From contig JAJBTL010000124.1 in assembly GCA_020860865.1 (NCBI GenBank), forward strand, positions 1 to 20,502: a stretch of 20,502 bases of DNA, written 5' to 3'. The notes below the pieces were generated by a model, which was given only the letters and a program-made list of their open reading frames with translations, did not search any database and was not told where the DNA came from. This document shows, one piece after another, positions 14,878 through 20,502 of the stretch. A program made the position numbers and the translations under genes. The first letter of the stretch is position 1. Every line of letters starts with the position of its first letter. This stretch comes from Planctomycetota bacterium. GTDB lineage: Bacteria > Planctomycetota > SZUA-567.

Positions 14878-15666
14878 GTGAACATCGTAGTCTGTATCAA
14901 ACAGGTTCCGGACACCACCGACGTGCGGATCGATCCGGTGACGAACACGTTGGTCCGCCAGGGGGTCGAATCCATTATCAATCCCTTCGACGCCTACGCC
15001 ATCGAAGAAGGCGTCCGCATCAAGGAGCGTCTCGGCTCCGGCAAGGTCATCATTGTCACGATGGGCCCGCCGCAGGCGGAAAAGGCTCTCCGCGAAGCCA
15101 TCAGCCTCGGGGCCGATGAAGCCGTCCTTCTCTGCAGCCGGGCCTTCGCCGGCGGCGACACGTGGGCGACCAGCCTGACCCTTTCGCAGGCGATGAAAAA
15201 GTTGAACCCGGATGTCGTCCTCGCCGGCAAACAGGCCATCGACGGCGACACCGCCCAGGTCGGCCCCGGCATCAGTTGCCACCTGGACTGGCCGCAGGCC
15301 TGTTATGTTTCGAAAATCCGTGAAATCGAAAAAGGCCGGGCGGTTGTCGAATGCCTGATGGAGACGGGGAAGGAAGTTCTCGAGGTCGAACTGCCGGCCG
15401 TCCTCACCGTTGTCAAGGAAATCAACGAGCCGCGCCTGCCGTCCCTCAAAGGGAAGATGCGGGCGAAGAAGGCGGAAATCACCGTGTGGAACGAAGCTGA
15501 CATCGAAGCCGATCCGGAAAAGGTCGGGTTGAAGGGATCGCCGACGGCGGTCAACCGGACCTTCTCGCCGCCGCGCCGCTCGGGCGGGGAAATCATCCAG
15601 GCCGAAACGAACTCCGAGGCCGGGAAGATTCTGGTCGGGAAGATCAAGGAACTGCAGATCGGTTAG
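14878..15666 (+). CDS. etfB: Electron transfer flavoprotein beta subunit, bifurcating-type motif
   Basis: Beta subunit (262 residues) of the ETF that passes electrons to or from the upstream acyl-CoA dehydrogenase. It starts at GTG 14878 with AAGGAG 6 nt before it (MNIVVCIKQVPDTTDVRID). The family block VIIVTMGPPQAEKALREAISLGADEAVLL spans about 57-85. AGKQAIDGDTAQVGP (116-130) is the nucleotide-binding loop. The version with DGDTAQVGP, rather than the DDDxNQTGQ of respiratory ETFs, is the form I associate with bifurcating ETFs that bind FAD instead of AMP there. The C-terminal recognition part ends in a helix (AGKILVGKIKELQIG). EtfA follows after 139 nt. The family is certain; bifurcation is inferred from this motif plus the ferredoxin domain of EtfA. 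Confidence 0.95.
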   Translation: MNIVVCIKQVPDTTDVRIDPVTNTLVRQGVESIINPFDAYAIEEGVRIKERLGSGKVIIVTMGPPQAEKALREAISLGADEAVLLCSRAFAGGDTWATSLTLSQAMKKLNPDVVLAGKQAIDGDTAQVGPGISCHLDWPQACYVSKIREIEKGRAVVECLMETGKEVLEVELPAVLTVVKEINEPRLPSLKGKMRAKKAEITVWNEADIEADPEKVGLKGSPTAVNRTFSPPRRSGGEIIQAETNSEAGKILVGKIKELQIG

Positions 15667-15683
15667 GCAAATGAGGAAATGGA

Positions 15684-15730
15684 CGTGATTTGGTCGCGGG
15701 CTTGAACGACGCGGCCGGAATCACGATTTT
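15684..15730 (+). promoter_or_regulatory. Two-part stem-loop between etfB and etfA
   Basis: The outer stem CGTGATT (15684-15690) / AATCACG (15719-15725) and inner stem GGTCGCG (15692-15698) / CGCGGCC (15710-15716, one T-G pair) form a long hairpin with an 11-nt loop, followed by ATTTTCT. It could be a weak terminator or attenuator between the two subunits. A GTAACGTTAC palindrome (15747-15756) and a CGCG-AAAA-CGCG mini-hairpin (15774-15785) follow before the etfA ribosome binding site. Confidence 0.5.
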
Positions 15731-15805
15731 CTCAATCCCTTGATCAGTAACGTTACCGTTCACATATTTCACACGCGAAAACGCGACAGCACAAGGAATC
15801 GCACG

Positions 15806-17002
15806 ATGTCGGAAAACGCTCTTATCATCAATGCGGAAAAATGCGTCGGCTGCCAGGCCTGCATCAAGGTCTGCCCCTTCGGCGCCTTGTCCATGCAGGG
15901 CAGCCTGGCCGTTGTCAACGACGCCTGCACCTTCTGCGGCTCCTGCCCGGATAGCTGCAAATTCGGCGCCATCACCCTCCACAAGGAAGAAAAAACCGCC
16001 GCCACCGACCTGTCCGCCTACAAAGGCGTCTGGGTGTTTGGCGAGCAGATTGACGGTGTTATTCAGGGAGTCGTCCACGAACTCATCGGGGAAGGCCGGA
16101 TTCTCGCGGACACCCTCGGCGTGCCGCTGACCGTCCTCGTCCTCGGCCACGACATGGACGCGGCGGTCAAGGAGCTTCTTGAATACCCGGTGGACGAAGT
16201 CATCCAGGTGGACGACCCGGCACTCCAGCACTACGCGTCCGAACCCTATGCCCAGGTCGTCGCCGATCTCATCGACAAGAAGAAGCCGGAAATCTTCCTG
16301 GCCGGCGCCACCGCCATCGGCCGGAGCTTCCTGGCCCGGGTCGCTGTCCTCGTCCACACCGGCCTCACCGCCGACTGCACCGGCCTCGACATCACGCCGG
16401 AACGGCTCCTCCTCCAGACCCGGCCGGCCTTCGGCGGCAACATCATGGCCAGCATTCTCTGCGCCAACAACCGGCCGCAGATGGCCACGGTCCGCCACAA
16501 GGTCATGAAGGCGGCGGAAAAGGACGGCGGCCGGAACGGCAGCGTCGTCAAGATGAACGCGGACGGGAAACTGCTTCGCTCCCGCACGAAACGCCTCGAC
16601 TGGCTGCCGGAAATCACCGACACCGTCAACCTGGTCGACGCCGATATCATTGTCTCGGGCGGCCGCGGCATGCAGAAGCCGGAGAACTTCGTCCTTATTG
16701 AAAAGCTGGCGAAGCTCCTCGGCGCCGCCGTCGGATCGTCCCGCGCCGCCGTCGACGCTGGCTGGATGCCGTACTCCCACCAGGTCGGTCAGACCGGCAA
16801 GACTGTCCAGCCGAAGCTGTACATCGCCTGCGGCATCTCCGGGGCGGTCCAGCACCTAGTCGGGATGTCGTCGGCCGACACCATCATCGCCATCAACAAG
16901 GACAAGGACGCGCCGATCTTTTCGGTCGCGACCTACGGCGTTGTCGGGGATCTGTTCGAGGTAATCCCGGCGATGATTCGCGAGTTGGGCGGCGAAGCGT
17001 AA
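15806..17002 (+). CDS. etfA: Electron transfer flavoprotein alpha subunit with N-terminal two-cluster ferredoxin domain
   Basis: EtfA of 398 residues. The start at ATG 15806 has AAGGA 8 nt upstream; the frame is open to 15740 but that extension lacks a ribosome binding site. Residues 1-60 are a 2[4Fe-4S] ferredoxin: C13-x2-C16-x2-C19-x3-C23-Pro and C41-x2-C44-x2-C47-x3-C51. The ETF alpha domain follows (GVWVFGEQIDGVIQGV...), and the C-terminal FAD-binding domain includes VSGGRGMQKPENF, SRAAVDAGWMPYSHQVGQTGKTV and YIACGISGAVQH...INKDKDAPIFSVATYGVVGD from about residue 336. ETFs with this ferredoxin extension are known from caffeyl-CoA reductase of acetogens and related anaerobes, where they give electrons a route to or from ferredoxin. 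This points to anaerobic energy metabolism. A strong terminator follows. Confidence 0.96.
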   Translation: MSENALIINAEKCVGCQACIKVCPFGALSMQGSLAVVNDACTFCGSCPDSCKFGAITLHKEEKTAATDLSAYKGVWVFGEQIDGVIQGVVHELIGEGRILADTLGVPLTVLVLGHDMDAAVKELLEYPVDEVIQVDDPALQHYASEPYAQVVADLIDKKKPEIFLAGATAIGRSFLARVAVLVHTGLTADCTGLDITPERLLLQTRPAFGGNIMASILCANNRPQMATVRHKVMKAAEKDGGRNGSVVKMNADGKLLRSRTKRLDWLPEITDTVNLVDADIIVSGGRGMQKPENFVLIEKLAKLLGAAVGSSRAAVDAGWMPYSHQVGQTGKTVQPKLYIACGISGAVQHLVGMSSADTIIAINKDKDAPIFSVATYGVVGDLFEVIPAMIRELGGEA

Positions 17003-17007
17003 TTATC

Positions 17008-17019
17008 CGAAATATTTCG
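17008..17019. repeat. 12-bp palindrome after etfA
   Basis: CGAAATATTTCG is a perfect palindrome 5 nt after the etfA stop codon, in an AT-rich spacer that also holds ATCGTT-TACGAC-AACGAT (17048-17065). No function can be assigned. Confidence 0.25.
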
Positions 17020-17099
17020 TTACTACTAGCTGTTCGATAACTGCTGCATCGTTTACGACAACGATCCGAAGATATAGATCAGCTTCTACAAACAAAGCC

Positions 17100-17150
17100 A
17101 AAAAAATAGAAGAAGGGAAAGGACAACGCTGTCCTTTCCCTTCTTGTTTT
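17100..17150. terminator. Strong bidirectional terminator between etfA and the beta-glucoside operon
   Basis: The arms 17110-17125 and 17130-17145 pair perfectly over 16 bp (AAGAAGGGAAAGGACA and its complement) around ACGC. GTTTT follows on the plus side, and a run of seven A (17100-17106) gives U's on the minus side. It stops both convergent transcripts. Confidence 0.95.
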
Positions 17151-17187
17151 ATGGCGGAAACTGTTTCAGAGATTTTCTACAATTGCC

Positions 17188-18624
17188 TTACACTGCGCCG
17201 TTCTTTTCTATGACTTTCTTGAACCAGTGGAAGGAATCCTTGCGGCTACGCCGGAGCGTGCCGTTCCCGGCGTTGTCGCGGTCGACATGGATAAGGCCGT
17301 AGCGTTTCATCATTTCGCCGGTGGTGAAGGACACCAGGTCGATAATGCCCCACGGCGTATAGCCCATGACATCGACGCCGTCGTGGTTGATTGCCTCGTC
17401 GACCGCCTTGATGTGCCGCTCCAGGTAGTCGATACGGTCCTTGTCGTGGATGGAACCGTCGGCTTCTATCCGGTCCTCCTGGCCGAAGCCGTTTTCCACG
17501 ATAAACAGGGGGATTTGATAGCGTTCGTACAGGGTGCACAAGACGTAACGGAGGCCGGTCGGATCGATGGCCCAGCCCCAATCGCTGGTTTTCAGGTGCG
17601 GGTTGTCGACGGTATTTTCCAAGCCGCCGTTCGTGGTGTTGGTCCGCGTTTCGGCCTTGACGCCACTTTTTACGGTGGCGCTCATGTAGTAGCTGAACCC
17701 GATATAGTCGACGGTGCCGGCTTTGAGAATCTCCGCGTCGCCCGGTTGCATTTCGACCGTGATGCCGAGCCGGTCGAATTCCTTCAGTTGATAGGCGGGG
17801 TACTCGCCCCGGACCTGGACGTCGGGGAAAAAGAACCGTTTCCGCATCGCTTCCTGGGCCGCCATCACGTCGTCGGGATTGCATGAGAAGGGATACAGGG
17901 GAACGTGGGATACCATGCAGCCGATGCGGAAGTCCGGATTGATTTCCTTGCCTTTTTTCACCGCCAGGGCGCTCGCCACCAGTTCGTGGTGGCCGGCCTG
18001 GAACATCACCTGCATCTTGTTCTCGCCCGGCTGTACGGTGACGCCGGAGTTGGTCCAGAGAAAGAGCGGGTTGTCGACGTCCATCTGGTTGTTGATTTCG
18101 TTGAACGTCATCCAATACTTCACCTTGTTTTTGTAGCGTTTGAAACAGGTTTCGGCGAAGCGGACGAAGAAGTCGACAACCTTCCGGTTCCTGAAGCCGC
18201 CGTATTCTTTGGCGATGGCGAGGGGAATTTCGAAGTGGGACAGGGTGATGACCGGTTCGATACCGTGTTTCAGCAGTTCGTCGAACATTTCGTCGTAGAA
18301 CTTCAGGCCTTCTTCATTGGGCGTTTCTTCGTCGCCTCTCGGGAAGATGCGGGTCCAGGCGATGGAGGTGCGGAAACACTTCAGTCCCATTTCAGCGAAC
18401 AGCGCGATGTCTTCGCGGAAGCGGTTGTAGAAATCGATGCCGATATGCGACGGATAGTAGGCGTCCGGTTCAATCGTGTCGGTGATACGGCGCGGCGCAT
18501 CCTTGCTGCCGGCAGTCAGGACGTCGCCGACGCTCGGCCCTTTGCCGCCGGCGTTCCAGCCGCCTTCGAACTGCACGGCGGCGCAGGCGCCGCCCCAGAG
18601 GAAATTCTTCGGAAAGGTACCCAT
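17188..18624 (-). CDS. 6-phospho-beta-glucosidase (GH1)
   Basis: Glycoside hydrolase family 1 enzyme of 478 residues that cleaves phosphorylated beta-glucosides such as cellobiose or aryl-glucoside 6-phosphates after PTS uptake. The acid/base is E176 in TFNEIN and the nucleophile is E377 in FIVENGFG. The N-terminal signature FLWGGACAAVQFEGGWNAGGKGPSVGD is typical. The phospho-sugar specificity is shown by GYTPWGIIDLVSFTTGEMMKRYG, where S432, K440 and Y442 sit at the phosphate-binding positions; plain beta-glucosidases have a different sequence there. AGGAG lies 7 nt before ATG. The gene follows the PTS EIIBC gene after 79 nt with no terminator between, so the two form an operon. It corresponds to the BglA/BglB/AscB group; I cannot say which. 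Confidence 0.95.
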   Translation of the reverse strand: MGTFPKNFLWGGACAAVQFEGGWNAGGKGPSVGDVLTAGSKDAPRRITDTIEPDAYYPSHIGIDFYNRFREDIALFAEMGLKCFRTSIAWTRIFPRGDEETPNEEGLKFYDEMFDELLKHGIEPVITLSHFEIPLAIAKEYGGFRNRKVVDFFVRFAETCFKRYKNKVKYWMTFNEINNQMDVDNPLFLWTNSGVTVQPGENKMQVMFQAGHHELVASALAVKKGKEINPDFRIGCMVSHVPLYPFSCNPDDVMAAQEAMRKRFFFPDVQVRGEYPAYQLKEFDRLGITVEMQPGDAEILKAGTVDYIGFSYYMSATVKSGVKAETRTNTTNGGLENTVDNPHLKTSDWGWAIDPTGLRYVLCTLYERYQIPLFIVENGFGQEDRIEADGSIHDKDRIDYLERHIKAVDEAINHDGVDVMGYTPWGIIDLVSFTTGEMMKRYGLIHVDRDNAGNGTLRRSRKDSFHWFKKVIEKNGAV

Positions 18625-18703
18625 ATGCGTTCTCCTATAGTTTAGTTATGAATCCGTCTGTTTCTGAAATGGTTATTGACGATAAAAAAGTTTCCTGGAA
18701 TTT

Positions 18704-20089
18704 CTATTCCGACACTTCTTCCGGGATATCCTTGAAGCCGATGATTCTGACCAGGATTATCGACCCGACCAAGGCAATGACACAGCCAATGACAACGCCG
18801 ATGAACGAGGACCGTTGCTCAGGGCTTATCGCGTTGACGACGGTGAGGGGACCGGGCAACGACGCATAGGCGAAATACTTTACGTGGAAAAAGCTGGCGA
18901 CGATGGCCCCGGCCGCGCCGGCGAGACAGCCGCAGACGAACGGCCGCTTCAGCCTGAGGGTGACGCCGTAGATGGCCGGTTCGGTGATGCCGAATATGCC
19001 GGTGACGCCGGCCGAAAGGCCGACCCGGCGCAGGTCGCGGTTCCGCGACACCAGCGCCACGCCGAGGGCGGCACCCATTTGGCCGATGACGGCGATGGTC
19101 TGGAAGGTCTGGAAGGTGTCATAGCCGAAATTCTGGAAATTGGACACGATCACCGGGGTGATGCTGTGGTGGATGCCGAATATGACCGGGACCTGCCAGA
19201 GACCGCCGACCAGGGCGCCGGCGAGGACCGGAACCGAGTCGACCAGCCAGTTGTAGCCGCCCGCGACGAGGTCGGCGCCGGTGGTGGTCAGCGGGCCGAT
19301 AACGAGAATGGTCAACGGCACCATGATGGCCATGCAGAGGCCGGGGGTGAAGAACGGCTTTATGAGGCCGGGCAGGACCCGATCGAAAAAGCGTTCGACA
19401 TAGGACAGGAGCCAGACCATGAAGATGGGCGGCAACACCGACGAACCGTAGGTGGTGGACGACAGGGCGAGGCCGAGGAAGTCGATCTCTTCCCCTCCCG
19501 CTATCCGGGCGGCGATGGCGTTCCAGTCCGGGCTGATTAGGGCGGCGCAGCAGATGACCGCGATGAAAATATTGCAGCCGAAATACCTGGAGGCGGTGAT
19601 GCCGACGAGAATCGGCAGGAAGGCGAACGGCGTCCAGGAGATGTAATTGAATATGGCATGCGTCCCGGTGGCGGCGAATTCAGGCCAGGCCATGCGCATG
19701 AGGATAAGGACGCCCTGCAGCATGCCGGCGGCGGCAAGCATGTAGATGAACGGCGTCATCACCGCCGCCATGGTGCCGATAACCCGGTTCAAGGCGCTTT
19801 CCTTGTGTTCAGCCGCCATCTTGCCGCCTTCCGGCAGTTGTGCGGCCACCGCGCTGAACACTTCCCCGACATGGGTGCCGATGACGACCTGGAACTGGCC
19901 GGCCCGCTCCACCACGCTGATGACGCCCGGCAGGGAAGAAATCTTTTCCTTGGCGTCGGCCGGTGGCGTGGTCAGGACGAGCCGCAGCCGCGTGGCGCAG
20001 CGACTGGCGCCGTTGATGTTTTCCACTCCGCCGACCCGTTCGATTATCTCCCCGGCCAGCCTGGTATAATCCCTGATCTTCTCCGCCAT
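18704..20089 (-). CDS. PTS beta-glucoside-type EIIBC component
   Basis: Sugar permease of the glucose/beta-glucoside PTS superfamily, 461 residues, which takes up and phosphorylates a beta-glucoside at the inner membrane. The EIIB domain comes first (1-90), with phosphorylated C31 in SRCATRLRLVL. The EIIC domain follows from about 100, with roughly ten membrane helices, an FGIHHSITP motif near 303-311 and the family signature GITEPAIYGVTL near 367-378. There is no C-terminal EIIA domain, so a separate EIIA (for example a Crr-like protein) must supply the phosphate. AGGAG lies 7 nt before ATG. The GH1 phospho-glucosidase downstream supports a cellobiose, arbutin or salicin-type substrate. No BglG-like antiterminator gene or site is visible in the window. 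Confidence 0.95.
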   Translation of the reverse strand: MAEKIRDYTRLAGEIIERVGGVENINGASRCATRLRLVLTTPPADAKEKISSLPGVISVVERAGQFQVVIGTHVGEVFSAVAAQLPEGGKMAAEHKESALNRVIGTMAAVMTPFIYMLAAAGMLQGVLILMRMAWPEFAATGTHAIFNYISWTPFAFLPILVGITASRYFGCNIFIAVICCAALISPDWNAIAARIAGGEEIDFLGLALSSTTYGSSVLPPIFMVWLLSYVERFFDRVLPGLIKPFFTPGLCMAIMVPLTILVIGPLTTTGADLVAGGYNWLVDSVPVLAGALVGGLWQVPVIFGIHHSITPVIVSNFQNFGYDTFQTFQTIAVIGQMGAALGVALVSRNRDLRRVGLSAGVTGIFGITEPAIYGVTLRLKRPFVCGCLAGAAGAIVASFFHVKYFAYASLPGPLTVVNAISPEQRSSFIGVVIGCVIALVGSIILVRIIGFKDIPEEVSE

Positions 20090-20236
20090 TTTTCATCTCC
20101 TTGATAAATGTCGTCAACCATCCCGGAGCGGCTTTTTTCACCCTCACCCAAATGGTGCGGTGTTCTTCGGACGCTCTTCGGAATGAAATAAATAAAACAA
20201 GCTTCGCTGCAGGCAAATTTTCGCAAAACCATCCGA
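20090..20236 (-). promoter_or_regulatory. Upstream region of the PTS/phospho-glucosidase operon
   Basis: 147 nt between the end of the partial PTS gene and the EIIBC start. On the minus strand TTGCCT, 16 nt, then TATTTA in the AT-rich patch near 20180-20215 is a weak promoter candidate (4 of 6 and 3 of 6 matches). No terminator with a good stem and T-run separates the two PTS genes, so read-through is also possible. Confidence 0.3.
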
Positions 20237-20502
20237 CTACAAGCCGGCGAAACGATCCGGTTCAAGCCCGACAAGGATGTGAACATCCTTGCCTTTTTTC
20301 GGAATAAAGACGTTCAGGCCCATGGCGCGAACAGCATCGTCCTGGATTCGCCCGTTATCCCGTAGCCGCACCAGGAGCCGCGTTTCGGCAATGGGTTGGG
20401 ATTGGAGGATGTTTTCGGCTCCGCCCAGGGCAGCCCGCAATTTTTCCGTTTCTTCCGACACCGGCCCGGTCGGCGCTTTCGCCTCATCGTGCGGTTCGGC
20501 GG
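20237..20502 (-). CDS. C-terminal EIIB-like domain of a PTS protein, phospho-cysteine missing (5' end outside window)
   Basis: The frame is open to the right edge, so the start is probably outside; GTG 20461 is the only internal candidate and has no convincing ribosome binding site. The visible 87 or so residues start with a charged Pro/Ala/Glu linker (AEPHDEAKAPTGPVSEE) and continue into LRAALGGAENI...AETRLLVRLRDNG, ending VHILVGLEPDRFAGL. The LGGAENI, TRL and ILVG blocks match the EIIB domain of glucose/GlcNAc permeases, in which CATRLR carries the phosphorylated cysteine. Here that position reads AETRLL, so the cysteine is gone. A linker followed by EIIB at the C-terminus fits the EIIC-EIIB order of NagE/PtsG. 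It could be a degenerate domain of a permease or of a regulatory protein; the missing part would tell. Confidence 0.65.
   Translation of the reverse strand, partial: AEPHDEAKAPTGPVSEETEKLRAALGGAENILQSQPIAETRLLVRLRDNGRIQDDAVRAMGLNVFIPKKGKDVHILVGLEPDRFAGL

Noticed and set aside
15740..15805. 22-codon N-terminal extension of EtfA
   Set aside because: It would put Arg-rich residues before the ferredoxin domain; AAGGA is placed for ATG 15806.
18687..18712. GGAATTTCTATTCC repeat between the PTS and phospho-glucosidase genes as a terminator or antiterminator site
   Set aside because: The stem is only 5 bp with no T-run and partly overlaps the end of the EIIBC gene; it does not resemble a BglG-type RAT site.
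1..20502. CRISPR array, tRNA, rRNA, transposase or phage genes
   Set aside because: No regularly spaced repeats, no cloverleaf or rRNA sequence that I could recognise, and no protein with integrase or transposase motifs.

Overview
The window is about 20.5 kb of GC-rich bacterial DNA. The third codon positions are strongly G/C, and most genes carry clear Shine-Dalgarno sites (AGGAG or GGAGG). The genes suggest a motile, probably Gram-negative, fermentative or anaerobic heterotroph: a transmembrane chemoreceptor, an exported esterase, PTS sugar uptake, a xylulokinase, and an acyl-CoA dehydrogenase paired with an electron-transfer flavoprotein whose alpha subunit carries a two-cluster ferredoxin domain. 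I cannot assign a phylum. There is no rRNA, tRNA, insertion sequence, phage gene or CRISPR array that I can see.

Layout. Positions 1-735 hold the 3' end of a low-complexity Q/A/G-rich protein and its terminator. Positions 831-1580 (minus) encode a DUF2461 protein whose only sensible start is an AUA codon. A 606-nt gap leads to a chemoreceptor (2198-4177), an alanine dehydrogenase (4418-5530) and an exported alpha/beta-hydrolase (5621-6664), all on plus. A bidirectional terminator separates these from xylulokinase (6795-8333, minus). A four-helix membrane protein (8572-9678, minus) lies divergent to an unusual protein at 10150-11226 (plus), which joins a receiver-like domain to a DNA target-recognition domain of the TaqI/HsdS type.

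Next come five plus-strand genes: acpP, fabF, an acyl-CoA dehydrogenase, etfB and etfA (11666-17002). They combine the carrier and condensing enzyme of fatty-acid synthesis with an acyl-CoA dehydrogenase and ETF of the type seen in flavin-based electron bifurcation. Their gaps are wide (139-201 nt), and each contains at least one GC-rich inverted repeat without a good U-tract. A 16-bp bidirectional terminator (17100-17150) ends the cluster. On the opposite strand lies a PTS EIIBC and 6-phospho-beta-glucosidase pair (18704-20089, 17188-18624), which would import and cleave beta-glucosides. Upstream of it is the C-terminal EIIB-like end of another PTS protein that appears to lack the phosphorylated cysteine.

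The most original item is the receiver-TRD fusion at 10150-11226, which looks like a DNA-recognition module taken from restriction-modification systems and placed under a receiver-like domain. Other items worth checking are the AUA start of the DUF2461 gene, the set of hairpins between the acpP-etfA genes, and the cysteine-less EIIB domain.
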